The position numbers were made by a program, and so were the translations under genes. A DNA stretch of 64,000 nucleotides from the NCBI GenBank assembly GCA_946406115.1, contig OX291551.1, positions 30,735,381 to 30,799,380 on the forward strand. Reading direction: 5' to 3'. The notes under the pieces are model-generated. The model saw only the letters and a program-made list of their open reading frames with translations. It was not told the DNA's origin and ran no database searches. This stretch comes from Apoda limacodes (taxonomy: Eukaryota > Arthropoda > Insecta > Lepidoptera > Limacodidae). Below, one piece after another: positions 11,197 to 22,152 of the stretch (within the stretch, counting starts at the first letter, position 1; each line of letters opens with the position of its first letter).

Positions 11197-11820
11197 TTAT
11201 TTTAGTACCACATGATCCAGACAATTATTTTCTCTAGTAGGTAAATGATGCCCTGGGAGTAGTCCATGCATTGAAATAGCGTTTAAGTAACTTAATCTAT
11301 TAATTTTTTCATAATAATGTTCTTGAGTTTTGAGTATAATATTAATATTAATATCTCCTACTATTATTTTCTCGTAAGATTTAATGCTATCTAGATGATT
11401 GCTTAGCGAGTTGATAAAACTTTCAGCACTCTTATTTGAAGGTGATCGGTAAATACATAAAATTATTGTGTTATTAATAGTAATTTGTAGAGAAAAAGCA
11501 TGTTTTAGTTCAATTTCTTTTACAAATGCATTATAATTTTCTTTAATATATGTAGTAACAGCGTCGTTTTGATTGAGATGCCTAGTTGTAGTAAATGAAT
11601 TATAGATTGTAAGATATGGAATAGATTTTGTATTTTTAAGTCTACATGCTGTCAGCACTATTATGTCTGCATTAAATTTAAGTTTTGCTAAGGATATTTG
11701 AAAGTCATCCATGTTGCAGTAAATACTTCTAATATTTTGTGTAATTACTGTAAAATCTGATGCTATTGTGGGTATTTTTTTAATCAGTTCTTCAATAGTA
11801 CATTCAAAAGATCTTGCCAT
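11197..11820 (-). pseudogene. LINE B ORF2 endonuclease domain
   Basis: The frame starts with a true ATG at 11820 and reads as an AP-endonuclease domain: T-Q-N-I-R-S-I, then I-V-L-T-A-C-R (Ala-Cys where a catalytic Glu is expected), I-Y-R-S-P-S, I-V-G-D-I-N-I-N and L-D-H-V-V. A related reading continues upstream to about 11950 in another frame, so the original start may have been further 5'. The T-A-C-R change would remove the key glutamate, another sign of decay. Confidence 0.75.
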
Positions 11821-12159
11821 TTCTGTATTGTCTAATTCATTTGCAATTTCGATTGTCTTACCATTTAAGAAAGAAAAGTAATGAATTCGCTCATCCCATT
11901 GGAATTCATGTTAAAAATAACTAATATTTTTGTTATAGTACATGTGTAAAAGGATAAATCTACCCAATATAACAACATTTTCAAAGAGGCAAGTATTTGG
12001 TATGCTAAGAGATTTAAGTGTAAGTTGTAGTAGTGTAAGCTGTAATGATTGTAATAGTGTACAGCGCTTTGATAACCTATTAGCATTAGTTATAATAGAC
12101 ATACAGATAAGAGACAGATATTTACGTGTCAAAACTAACAATAGTAGTCATATAGACTG

Positions 12160-12783
12160 CATAAGGCTATTCACCTGAGCTTCACTGCTTATAGCAACTA
12201 TTGGGGAATTTTCATTTTTTCTGACGTAGATTCGTCCATATGAGGTCCAACAAAATTTGTATTACTTTGATTTAGCAAGGTCTCTTGCAAGATAGTGCAG
12301 GAGTGATCCTTTTACTGTCAACTGTTCTGCCACAAATATGGGTGTATCCTTATTTTTAGTGAAGCCTAAATGTTTGGCACAGAGTTTGCTTTTGTGTTTT
12401 ATATTGTAAGCTTTGGCCATCTTTAAAGTATCAGTCTTTAAGATAATAGAGGAAAATTCTACTATTATAGGAGTGTTCACCTGGCCTTTTTTTGTCTTTA
12501 TTCTGTAGATGTCATTAATATAAGGCTTATTACTAGTGCAATTTATGTTTTTTCCTAGTTGCACAACCAGGTCGATCATGTCTTCCTTGGACTCAGATTT
12601 ACTTTTTGGCACATTTTTTATTTCTATGTTACTTTTTCGGCATATTCTCTGGGTCTCTTCTAGTCTATTTTTTAAAATTGTTCTATACTCATTGTCTTTC
12701 ATTTTTTGTTTTTCTAATGATTCGATTTTTTTTGACAACTCTTCATTTTTGCTCGACAACAAAGCAATGGAACTTTCTATGTT
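12160..12783 (-). pseudogene. LINE B ORF1 C-terminal half (coiled coil plus nucleic-acid-binding domain)
   Basis: The sequence starts with a heptad-rich, charged helix (N-E-E-L-S-K-K-I-E-S-L), then a compact domain like the C-terminal part of LINE ORF1/gag proteins, which bind the element RNA. A stop occurs at about 12262, but the same frame goes on with a G-R-I-Y-V-R-K segment to about 12160. The 5' end joins element A at about 12783, so element B is 5'-truncated inside ORF1. Confidence 0.65.
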
Positions 12784-13477
12784 TTAATTTGATTTTTGAA
12801 TTTCCGATAGGGTGGGATTGTTTTTCGTATTCAATGAGTTTTTTAAAACAATTAATTGTCCTTCATGATCCGATAAGTTAGTTTTAAGTGGTTCGATTAT
12901 GATTAATTCTTTACAAATATTATAATATACATGATCGACACAAGAAGCTTTTGAATTTGAGTTTCTTGTTTGAATCATTGAGTATAAATTACTCGAATTT
13001 AGTAAGTCGAAAAGCTTTTATTTGTGTGATGTCTCCTTTAAAAGATCTAAATTTAAATCTCCTGTTACAATTATCTTATAGTACTGATCATTCAATTTAC
13101 AAAGTATATTTTCTAGAGTATCCATAAAAACATTAAAATTACTCCAAGCGGGTCTATAGATACAAATTACGAGTAAGTCATATTCTTGTTTGTATACCGC
13201 TGATATTTCGACATGCATTTCAATTGAAATTTGCTTTTTTGTCTTCAACATCCACTGCTAATGTTCCGTTATGTGCATATATGCAGGAACCGCCATGAAT
13301 ACGATTTTCTCTACAGAATTCTGAAACTAATTTATAGTTCAATATATTAACCATCCTAATATTTGCTTTGGTGAACCAATGTTCCGTTAAGCATAGAAGG
13401 TGGCAGTTATTTATTGACTTTACGACTACTTCAATTTTATGGACTTTTGCTTGAATACTTCGTATGTTCTGGTGCAT
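12784..13477 (-). pseudogene. LINE A ORF2 endonuclease domain
   Basis: The ATG at 13477 opens M-H-Q-N-I-R-S-I, the typical endonuclease start. L-T-E-H-W-F (catalytic Glu), I-Y-R-P-A, T-G-D-L-N-L-D (catalytic Asp) and N-L-S-D-H follow in order. The frame is shifted near 13240 and has a stop at 13018-13020. The domain is cut at 12784 by element B and appears to resume at 9166. Confidence 0.8.
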
Positions 13478-13498
13478 TATTTTTACTTCTGATATTTG

Positions 13499-14659
13499 TT
13501 ATACTATGTCTTTACTATTCTCTTGATTGGGATCTAAAAAAACGTTTTTGTCTTTCATTTGATCTGTCACAGTTTCATCAATTGAACATATTAAATTTGA
13601 TGTAGCGATACTGTAGTTGATTGAGCACACATTTTTTATTAATAATCTTTTTCCTTTATAAGATAATGAGTTTTCTTTGGAAAAACATTTATAGAAATAC
13701 TCATATAAATTTAGATAGTATACATTAATATAAGAGGAAGACAACTTATGAATTGTTTTCTTCATTTTATAATACCAATAATTTATTTTATCATAACTTT
13801 TTGAATAGTAATTAATTCTTCTTTTATAAATAAGGGAGGTAATAACTAACTTTGCATTTTTCTTAACCATGAGCTTACATATCTTCTCCATACTGTTTAT
13901 ATACTGGTCTTTGTCATTATTGTTCGGATTGCAAGATAAAATAACTACAATGTCATCTTCATTTAAGTTGTTTGAGGAATTAATAATATTATCAGCTATT
14001 TCATTCATTGGAGCATTGGGCTTTGACATACAAAATACCTCTTGATTATTATGTCCATACTCTTTATACACAGCACCCATTTTTTCATCTCCAAAAAACA
14101 ATATTTTGCCTCTTTTTAGAGATTGTATTGATGTATTTCGAGGAATGTAAGATGGTTCTGGTGTGTTCGGTATGCATGTTTCCTTTGTTTTGTTTTCCTG
14201 TTCTGCAGATATTTGTATATTTGTTAGATTTTCACATAAATGACAATTGTTAATAAGCAAAAGAGTTTCAGTTTGTGTTGATGTATGAGTAACTTCTATT
14301 TCTACACTGTTGTTTTAATTCTGCTTCTGAAGTGTGTCACTAAGCTTTGTTGTTGTAGTTAGGATATCATTTATACTAATTTGCTTATATCATTTTATAA
14401 CTTTCTCTTGCTGTTCAAGGGTTTTCTAAAGATAATAGTTATCGGCGCTGATTCTTTCTACCTCATCGTGTGCTATATTTAGCTCAATCTGTAATTGTTC
14501 ATTTTGTTGTTTTAGTTCCTCAATGTATGGATTTTCACAAGATATGTTTGGCAGACTTTGTAAGGATGCGTCCAGAATCGTTGAGTTGTATGTATCCATG
14601 GATAAGTCCATATATGCTTTTGACAATCTTCTTTTCCGTAAAGTGACATGGGAGGCCAT
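13499..14659 (-). pseudogene. LINE A ORF1 (coiled coil plus SGNH/esterase-like domain)
   Basis: From the ATG at 14659 a single frame of 387 codons can be followed, broken by three in-frame stops (14426-14428, 14390-14392 and 14315-14317). The first about 110 residues are a charged coiled coil. The rest starts with G-K-I-L-F-F-G-D-E and resembles the esterase-like domain of CR1 ORF1 proteins. The expected Asp/Ser nucleophile motif is not clear (G-D-E-K rather than G-D-S). ORF2 begins 22 bp after its end, the normal CR1 arrangement. Confidence 0.7.
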
Positions 14660-14714
14660 TTTCGCTTAATACAAGGTATTGCTTACAACAAAATAGAATT
14701 TATATAAAAAAAAA

Positions 14715-14790
14715 CAGTTGGGCTCGAACATGCGACACTCAGAGTCTTAGTCAAAGGCTGTGTCGTTAACCACTTCACTACGGAGGTACT
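14715..14790 (-). repeat. tRNA-derived SINE head or tRNA relic
   Basis: On the minus strand, TAGTGAAGTGGTTAAC resembles a polymerase III A box and GTTCGAGCC a B box, about 45 nt apart. A run of T follows (A's at 14706-14714), like a pol III terminator. Acceptor and T stems do not pair well, so this is a relic or SINE fragment and not a working tRNA. Confidence 0.45.
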
Positions 14791-17144
14791 ACACAAATCA
14801 AATGAAAGTTCTTTTTTAATAGCAATATGTTATCGTAAACAAACTGCAGCTGTGGGTAATTTCTGATTTACCTTCAACACTATTCTTTTTTTTCATGTCA
14901 TATAATTATTCAAATATTAAAGTTCACAAGAGCAGCTTTTCAAATGATCACATGTATATTCAAAATAGTCAACATAAATTTAGATGTTTAACGTTATATA
15001 TTTAGTAATATTTTTGTTAGGGATAGAGTTTTAAAGAATTTAAAACTTTACTGTGAGTAATTTTAACTAAGCAATACTGTCTATTTTCACTTTTTTAGGT
15101 TCTCACTTTCACTTCCACTGAACTATTGATATATTTGAATCACGATATAACTATTTTCTTTAAGTAACTTCATTAATATTTATTTTTAAAACATTATTTA
15201 AATACAGAGTCAACTGTTCGTGCTTGTATCCAGTGTTGCCAAAAGAGATGATTGAGAAGATGCCGTTGAAATCCTACACTGATAACCGAATTTCAGGCGG
15301 GCGGAACTGCAGGCACAAGCTAGTAGATAATAAATTAAGCGATCGCGTGTCAACATCATCAAATACTGAGGAACTACTTCTCTACTCGAGAAAGGTTGGA
15401 CGAACATTTGACTCTTAGTCCGCCTATTGTTGGTTTTTCCACGAACCGAACGCTTTGAGTGCGCAGCGTAGTGTGATCGGGACGGCTAATTCGCGGCGGA
15501 CTTGCCGATGTAAAAATAGATGATGATGACGACTAGGACTTTTTTATACCCTAGTGTGATAAAATAATTGAAATACAAATTTAGTCATGTACACTTCAAA
15601 ATCAAATGTATGTGGACATACATTCGTGTTGCATTGAATCTTGTGTTGCAAGGTTTCCTGTTTTTTTTTATTCCGGACGGATGCCCGGCCTGAATTAATT
15701 TTAACAAAGAAGAATTATGTTGGTTGGGGTACTATTATAGAGTCCTAGATTAAAGTTTCAGTTTTCAATATTATAAAAGTTCAAAGTAACTTAAACTTCC
15801 GCGGTTATACTCAACATTATAGAATTCCCAATAACAGTAGCATAACTATTTAACTAAGGCAATAAAATTAATAAGAAAAGAAAACCGCGGATAACAAAAC
15901 AACTCCTATGTAGAGGGTTTCCGATTTATCCTACGTTTAATTTTCTGAATAAAATTTTATTCGAGTTAAAGTTATGAAACTATCTTTAAAGGGCATATGA
16001 AACGTGCTTCCATTTCTATATCACTTAACCACCAATCAGCGTTTGTCTTAAAACGTCCTCCAATCAACTTTAGTTCCAAACAAACACCCAATCATCGTTA
16101 GTTTTAAACCATTCATTCTTGCGCGCAGGTTCAAAATTTTACGCAACTTTATTTTGTCTAGAGTCCGAATTCATAAATCGGGAGTTAGATTACTACCTAC
16201 ATTTAACAATTAATTCTGTGTTGATGTTTATGATTCGTAAGTTAGTATTTTAATATTTTACATTTTAGTCATTTGTACTTATATTTTGTTAGCTTTAAAC
16301 CTTTCATAACTTCTCATCTAATGTATAAAATTACTAAACTTGTTTATTTGAACGCGCCATTTTAATTTAAAGATGCATTTTGCTAAAGGTAGTACGTCCA
16401 TTGAGAATTGTTTACTTATGAAAATTTTCGCGCTAAAACTTGAATAAAAACATTGTATTACAAAAATGTTAAAGGCATAAATATGGTATCGTCACAGTAG
16501 GCACTTCTTTTTGTCGCTGGGAAATACTTATGGATAGGTATCCATCCATAAACACATCACATTATTCCCAATGATTTAAGATAACTAAACGAGTTACTTT
16601 TATGAAGAAAGAATGAATGAAAGAAAGAAGAATGAATAATACACGTGATTGGAAACACTCCTTAAGGTCTTAAGATCACTGCGTATCACCAGAAATCTGA
16701 ACGTATTACGTGTCCATTGTTGCCGTCAGCCATACAATAAATCTTTGCAACGACACCACACCTGAAAATCCAGAGGCTTGGCGGAAGCCAAGCTATGAGA
16801 CCTGCTCGACCAATCCAGCGTTCATCTTACTCCACATTAAGATGCGTCCTTTGTAGCCATGGGGCGAAGCCATATCTCTCCCGGTAGAGTATCTAAATCA
16901 TTTGCGTAGGTACTGTCTCTTAGAAGTAATGACGGAGACTAAAATGCGCGGCGGGTGCGGTGGGGCGGGCGGGGTGCGATACGGATAGCCGCAGAGCAGT
17001 AGTTGGTCAAGACTCACAATCGGCGTAACACACACACACAAATAACACAGACGAAAAGAGAACCTCCTCCTTTTGTGGAAGTCGGTAAATATAATGTTAA
17101 CATATAATACGCCAATTTCCTAAATTGTATAATGTTCTGTACAG
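14791..17144. other. non-coding region upstream of the first visible host exon
   Basis: No gene is supported. At 15267-15332 there is a piece of the same dispersed repeat as 51372-51436 (shared core 'gaaatcctacac' and 'aaccgaat'), ending in CAAGCTAGTA. A GC-rich patch at 16945-17000 contains only a 14-codon reading frame. A short CA-repeat follows at about 17030. The upstream exons of the SID-1-like gene, including its signal peptide, are not visible here. Confidence 0.5.
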
Positions 17145-17214
17145 GTTGTCGTTCGGGCAGCTATACACCTTCACACTGAACAGCTCCATCGAGTACATCT
17201 TGGACTATGTGCCG
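17145..17214 (+). CDS. SID-1/SIDT-like gene, first visible exon
   Basis: The 70-bp exon is bounded by TTCTGTACAG and GTGAGTAC, both close to consensus. It supplies the last base of a codon from an exon outside the visible set, then 23 codons ending on a codon boundary (L-S-F-G-Q-L-Y-T-F ... D-Y-V-P). It is a short internal exon, so the gene begins further upstream. Its place in the N-terminal ectodomain is inferred from the following exons, which match the family better. The intron after it begins with tandem copies of its own donor-like motif. Confidence 0.65.
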
Positions 17215-17763
17215 GTGAGTACTGACTCCCCACTCTTAACAATCAGTACATAGCATCGGGTGAGTTCCAAATCCCAACTCCCACCTATCAGTACATATCA
17301 TCCGGTGAGTTCCGTCTTCCAACTCTCACCTATAAGTACATACCTACCATTCGGTAAGTTTTAACTCCCATCTCTTACCTATCAGTACAAACTATCCAGT
17401 GAGTTTCAGCTGCCTGTTAACTATTCGGTAGTTCCGACTTCCAACTCTCGCCTTTCAGTACAATACCATTCGGTGAGTTCTGATTCCCCACTCTTACCTA
17501 TTAGTATATACCATAGAGTTAATTCCGAGTCACAACTCTCACCTATCGGTGCATACCATCCGATGAGTTCCAAATCTCAACTACCACCAAATCTCAGCTA
17601 TCAGTATATACCATCCGGTGAGTTTCGACTGCCAACTCTCACCTATCAGTACATATTATCCGGTGAGTTCCAACTCCACTCACCGGATAATATTCGGTGA
17701 TTTCCGACTCCAAACTCTCGGCTATAATAAAGCATACAACACCATTCGATAAGTTCATTTTTG
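17215..17763 (+). repeat. intronic minisatellite, about 50-60 bp period, donor-site-like motif in each unit
   Basis: About ten diverged units follow the exon directly. Each has a core like '(c/t)c(c/t)ggtgagttcc.a.tcccaactctcacctatcagtacatac.atc'. The unit includes the intron's own first bases, so GGTGAGT-like words recur at about 17260, 17303, 17473, 17617 and 17661, with weaker ones between (GGTAAGT, AGTGAGT). Stops in all frames make coding unlikely. Confidence 0.85.
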
Positions 17764-17963
17764 CCAGGAGGCCTCGGTCAGACTGCTTACATACTTAGCT
17801 AACTTTTATCTAAAGGTTGCAGCCTCTTTAGAGACTGACACTACCATTTAGTATAATCAATTCCAGTTATTCTTTTTTTTGACTACCACCGTTTATTATA
17901 CTTATTATCTTTCGGAGTGCGTGACGTAATCCGTACTTCAGATACCTAATCGAATGTTTACAG

Positions 17964-18057
17964 AGCGGTGACGAGGGCTTCCCGAGCCGCGTGTGGCTGA
18001 GCGCGGACGGCGCTGACGAGCACCAGCCCATACTGGTGACGGCGCGCCAGCCAGATG
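17964..18057 (+). CDS. SID-1/SIDT-like gene, second visible exon
   Basis: The 94-bp exon lies between GAATGTTTACAG and GTCAGTAT. It has 31 codons plus one base and continues the frame of the previous exon exactly. It is GC-rich against an AT-rich background. The end, Q-P-I-L-V-T-A-R-Q-P-D, fits the family pattern in which a hydrophobic beta strand is followed by 'V-R-Q'. In SIDT proteins this stretch lies in the extracellular beta-rich domain before the first membrane helix. SID-1 family members act in dsRNA or sterol handling at membranes. The exact role of the lepidopteran members is unsettled. Confidence 0.75.
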
Positions 18058-18143
18058 GTCAGTATCCCCACGGCGCCAAAGCATGTTTAGTGGAGTGCAG
18101 AGTGGGAACGGGAAGATAAGTAAACTGGGAGTGTTGTGCGCAG

Positions 18144-18257
18144 GCGCGGTCACGTGGCAGCTGCCGTACCAGTTGGGCTCGCGCGTGCTGTACGTGCTGG
18201 AGCGTACGTTGTGCACGACTGCCGCCACTGCCGCTCCCGCCGAGACTCCCAACTGTG
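18144..18257 (+). CDS. SID-1/SIDT-like gene, third visible exon
   Basis: The 114-bp exon is bounded by GTTGTGCGCAG and GTGTGTAT. It takes the single base left by the previous exon and gives 37 full codons, leaving one base for the next exon. G-A-V-T-W-Q-L-P-Y and E-R-T-L-C correspond to the 'S-W-Q-(V/L)-P' and 'S-R-T-L-C' landmarks of SIDT ectodomains, including the conserved cysteine. The intron before it is only 86 bp; the one after it runs for almost 34 kb. This phase-consistent chain is the best evidence for a real host gene here. Confidence 0.78.
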
Positions 18258-18573
18258 GTGTGTATCTTACTAACAGCGCGTTCGCATTCACAAGCACAAA
18301 TTCCACCCTATAATAACGACTATTATTTTTATAAAATTAATACCTAAATTAAAAAGTTGCTTGCTTATCTTACACTAAACACCAATCAGAATACGTGACA
18401 TTACTCTGTCCTTCGATTTCAGCTAATTGATGACCTATTAATTTATCTGTGTATATGTCAGCGGCCAACCGTATAATTGACAGATCGCGGTGTGTCTAGG
18501 CAGATCGTGATATTTTCATAATAAACTACAGCCAGATCATTTATTCTTCTTATATATAAGTATATATTTTCAA

Positions 18574-19163
18574 ATGCACTTGATGCTGGTTGTCAAGTTG
18601 ATGCCGTGTATACCGACTTTTCTAAGGCCTTTGATAAAATTGACCATTTTTTACTTTTAAAGAAATATAAACAACTTGCATTGGTATACATGGTGACCTG
18701 TATAGATGGATAAAATCTTATATAAGCAATCGGAGTCAAGCCGTGGCACTAAAGGGTTACACTTCTGGCTTCCTATCAGTAACCTCAGGCATCCCTCAGG
18801 GTTCGCACTTAGAGCCACTCCTATTCTCCTTATATATCAATGATATGAATGATGTCTTTGAAGAGGCTTGTCATTTAATTTATGCGGATGACACTAAAAT
18901 ATTTAAAATAATATCAAGCAATGTTGACTGTCAACTTCTTAAGCATGATTTAGTTCTTTTTAAAGAATACTGTGCCAAGAACAGTTTGTATCTTAACGCC
19001 GAAAAATGCCACACAATAACTTTTACTAGAAAACAAAATCCTATAATATTTGATTATAATTTATGTAGCACTAGTCTCAAACGAGAAACTCAGACTGAAG
19101 ATTTAGGTAGTATTCTTGATTATAAACTACATTTCAATGTACACATCAATCATATTGTGATGT
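18574..19163 (+). pseudogene. jockey-like LINE D, RT core (5' half)
   Basis: The reading starts at motif A (V-Y-T-D-F-S-K-A-F-D-K-I at about 18610-18645). After a frameshift it runs from 18743 to 19165 with G-I-P-Q-G-S, the Y-A-D-D catalytic box near 18883 and the D-L-G-S-I-L thumb motif. It stops at I-N-H-I-V where the gypsy long terminal repeat begins. The remaining RT C-terminus lies 19 kb away at 38331-39124 on the same strand. Confidence 0.8.
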
Positions 19164-19289
19164 AATGACATTAGACATTATAACATATTGTATGCTTGTG
19201 TATGAGTGCAGTAATAAACCAGTGTCTTGCAAGTAAAGACGTTTTCTTTTATCTCCCTGTCGCCACATATAATATGGCGACCCTGCCAG
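19155..19289 (+). repeat. gypsy 5' LTR (R-U5 part) and primer-binding site
   Basis: The segment from about 19155 contains a polyadenylation signal AATAAA at 19213-19218 and a CA-rich end at about 19266. TGGCGACCCTGCCAG (19275-19289) follows, a primer-binding-site-like sequence, since its complement would end in the CCA of a tRNA. The LTR is very short or 5'-truncated. I could not find a matching 3' LTR, so the boundaries are uncertain. Confidence 0.5.
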
Positions 19290-19655
19290 TAGTAAACCAG
19301 CCGTCCCGCTGAGACGGCGTCCGGCCACCCAAGATGCAACACCTACGCGCTGTTGCTACGAACAAGTGTTAAAATAAAATAAACAGTGTAAAAAGTGACT
19401 TTTAAATTACAAACTAAATAGTGTCCTTATTCAAAGAAAAAAATTAAGAATTATAGTATGTTTTAAGAAGAATTTAAATAATATGACACTTTAAGAAGAT
19501 TTAATTATCAAGAAAAAAAAAACATGAAGAAAATCATTGAGAAGAATGAAGAAAAATATTTTCATATATTAAGAAGAATATAAATATTATTAAGAAGATA
19601 AAGAAGAATAATTTATGAAGATTCAACAAATGAAGAATAATTGAAATATTTCAAA

Positions 19656-19925
19656 ATGGGAAAAGGAAGCTCGAAACCAGAACAAAAAATGGACGTAACC
19701 AATGAAAACATACAAACAACATACAATTACTTATCAACTAATAACGTCCTAATCATTATTGTGACAATAGGCGTAACTATAATTATATTGTATGGCATAC
19801 ATACAATTGTGAAGAAAAACCAGCGAAATGTTATAAATCGCCAGATAGCCGCAGATTTTTTAAGAACAGCATTGCGTTTCTCCAGACGACAAATTGCACC
19901 TGAAAAGAGCGAGTCAACCGCGTAA
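19656..19925 (+). CDS. small gypsy-encoded membrane protein with N-myristoylation-like start
   Basis: An 89-residue frame starts at an ATG in good context (caaaATGG). The start M-G-K-G-S-S-K-P fits the N-myristoyltransferase consensus (Gly2, Ser6). A strongly hydrophobic stretch at about residues 31-50 (V-L-I-I-I-V-T-I-G-V-T-I-I-I-L-Y) is a likely membrane helix, followed by a basic segment. It lies between the primer-binding site and gag, and is intact while gag is broken. Function unknown; membrane targeting during particle assembly is only a guess. I see no similarity to gag matrix. Confidence 0.6.
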   Translation: MGKGSSKPEQKMDVTNENIQTTYNYLSTNNVLIIIVTIGVTIIILYGIHTIVKKNQRNVINRQIAADFLRTALRFSRRQIAPEKSESTA

Positions 19926-20130
19926 TCTTCTTGCCTGCGCTGCGAGCATACAACGCGTCACCAAAGTGACAAGGACGAATTAACAACTTGGTAATAAAAT
20001 TCTTTTGTTGTCAATAAAAATAATTAATACTTTTATTCTAAGCTAATTTAAAGAGTTATCTAATTTTATCCACTTTTATAATTTTTTATATAATCGAGCT
20101 ACATTGTATCGATATAGATATCGATTTTAA

Positions 20131-21338
20131 ATGAAAGAATTATTAACAGAATACTTAGACGAACTGAATAAAATTCAAGTAAATTTAAGGAAATTAGGTC
20201 CCGACAGGCGATCCACGTCAAAATTATATGTTGACAAGCAATTTGAAAAAGCTACAGGTATTTATAATAAATTTAAAGAGAATTATTCTAGTATTGATTT
20301 AAATTTGTGTGACGGAGAATCACTAGAATTTTACGAAAATTTAGTAGAAACCTTTAATAACTACTATAAATAAATTAAAAATTATTGTATAGAAATATCA
20401 GAAATAATGGCAAAGTCAGAATTAACAATTTCTAACTTTGACCTTAGAGTTGCAACCAACCTTATACCAGTTTTAAATGGTAGATCAAGTACGACCAAAA
20501 CCCTAATAGATGCAGTTGAGTTGTACGCAACATGTATTGGGAAAGGAAGTCATCAGTTTTTGATTAACTTTGTTCTTAAAACTAGGCTTAATATAAGTTC
20601 CAAATTAAAGCTAAAAAACCACTACGACTTTATAGAATCATTAATCAGCGATATAAAAAAAATATTTACTCACGCATAAATCAGCAAATTCATTGCAAAT
20701 GCAATTAAATAATTGTATACAAATGAAAAATATGAGTATAAGTCAATTCAGTAATAAGTTAGAGAACCTGTTATCAGAGCTAACTTTAGCGCACACAGGC
20801 GAAGACAATTCAGCCCCAAACGTTCTTAGACCAATAAATGAAAAATTCGCGATAAAAAAATTCGCAGATGGATTAAAAAATCGTAGGTTAGGTACAATAA
20901 TTTCAGCCAGAGATTACTCACAGCTAAACGAGGCAATTCGAGCAGCTGAAGATGAGGAGATGTCAGCATCTAGTAGACATCAGGTACCGCAAATGATGAA
21001 TTACCGAGGGGCCAACGGGCCCTCGCGCTACCAACGTGCGTGGTCAGCACTGTGGCTGGCCCAACTATGGTAACCATAATGGTGAGCAAAATAACTGTAA
21101 TAAATTTTATAATAACAACAGGAATGATATTTCTAGTAATAATAGAGAAAGAACTAGGTATTTTAATAATAACAATAGGTCTAACAGATTCGTAACAGAA
21201 ACCGCAGAAGCGATTTACCAACCACCAGGTTTGTTTGTTAGAAGGCCGTATCGTACCAATTCCTACTCAAGGGGTAAAGGTCAACACGCAACTAAATGTA
21301 GAATTTTTCGTGGCCCCCAGGGAGATCAATCAAAATAA
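20131..21338 (+). pseudogene. gypsy gag
   Basis: An ATG at 20131 opens a helical, lysine-rich protein. A TAA at 20371-20373 interrupts it, and the same frame resumes (20374-20679). Two further frameshifts, near 20676 and near 21040, are needed to follow it to 21338. The end is rich in Asn and Arg with no CCHC knuckle, suggesting a basic nucleocapsid tail. The protease frame overlaps its last about 100 bases in a different frame, the usual gypsy gag-pol layout. Confidence 0.75.
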
Positions 21339-22147
21339 AAATCAAGAAAAACCTCAGCGACATAGTATTTTATCCGCATTTGATTATAGTGGATATTTTA
21401 TAGATATACATATGTTAGATGAAACCCATAAATTTCTATTAGATACTGGCGCAACTATAAGCGTCATAAAGTATTCAGGATTACTGAATAAATTTTTGTT
21501 ATCTGAAGAATCCATTACTATAAACGGTTTAGGTGGAAAATTAAAAACAATAGGTATAGCTTTATTACCCATGAAAATTATTGGCAAAAAAATCACCTTA
21601 GCCCTTGAACATAAATTTCACGTAATCGAAGATTTGCCAAGTCTGGAATGCTCAGGCATAATTGGTCTTGACTTATTGGAAGTGCATTCCGAGTGTTTTA
21701 ATTTAAAATCCAAGAAAATAACCTTTGTTCACAATGGAATAGAGTGTGTAGTTCTACTACAAAATGGTCTCGATATCATAAGTAATACATCCAGCGGTAA
21801 CAATAACAATTGTTACTCAACCAACATTGCAATATCAGCAAGAACCGAAGCGAGTTTCTTTATAACAAAAACAGATCTTGTTACTTCTACGTATTTAGTT
21901 TGTGGGAACGAAATACAACCCGGCGTATTTATTGCTAACTGCTAAGTTAAACCTAATGAAGATGATAAAATACCTATCAGAATTTTAAACACTACTGAAC
22001 ATGATGTAATCCTAAAAGAATTTACACCCCAGATAGAATTATGCAAAAACTATAATTTATTTTCATTTCAAAAGAACATAGTCAATGCAGATAGAGTCAA
22101 GGACGTCCTCAAGTTATTGAATTTAGTGGGTCTGAATCCTGAAGAGA
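21235..22147 (+). pseudogene. gypsy pol, protease and spacer (5' part)
   Basis: This is a retropepsin-like aspartic protease: the active site L-L-D-T-G-A-T has its Asp codon at 21442-21444, and the I-I-G-L-D-L-L flap partner is near 21660. An in-frame TAA at 21943-21945 ends the open frame, but the same frame continues to 22147. There the BEL/Pao element interrupts it. It resumes at 29884 after the 5-bp target duplication. Confidence 0.85.
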
Positions 22148-22152
22148 GTAAG

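Noticed and set aside
14715..14790. Functional tRNA gene
   Set aside because: A and B boxes are present but acceptor and T stems do not pair.
16945..17000. GC-rich stretch as a possible first exon of the SID-1-like gene
   Set aside because: The only ATG frame ends after 14 codons and no donor leads in phase to 17145.
17473..17700. Open frame through the minisatellite as a coding gene
   Set aside because: It is a by-product of the repeat unit, and other frames and units contain stops.
17938..18313. Open frames on both strands around host exons 2 and 3
   Set aside because: They ignore the clear splice sites. GC-rich exons give chance antisense openness.
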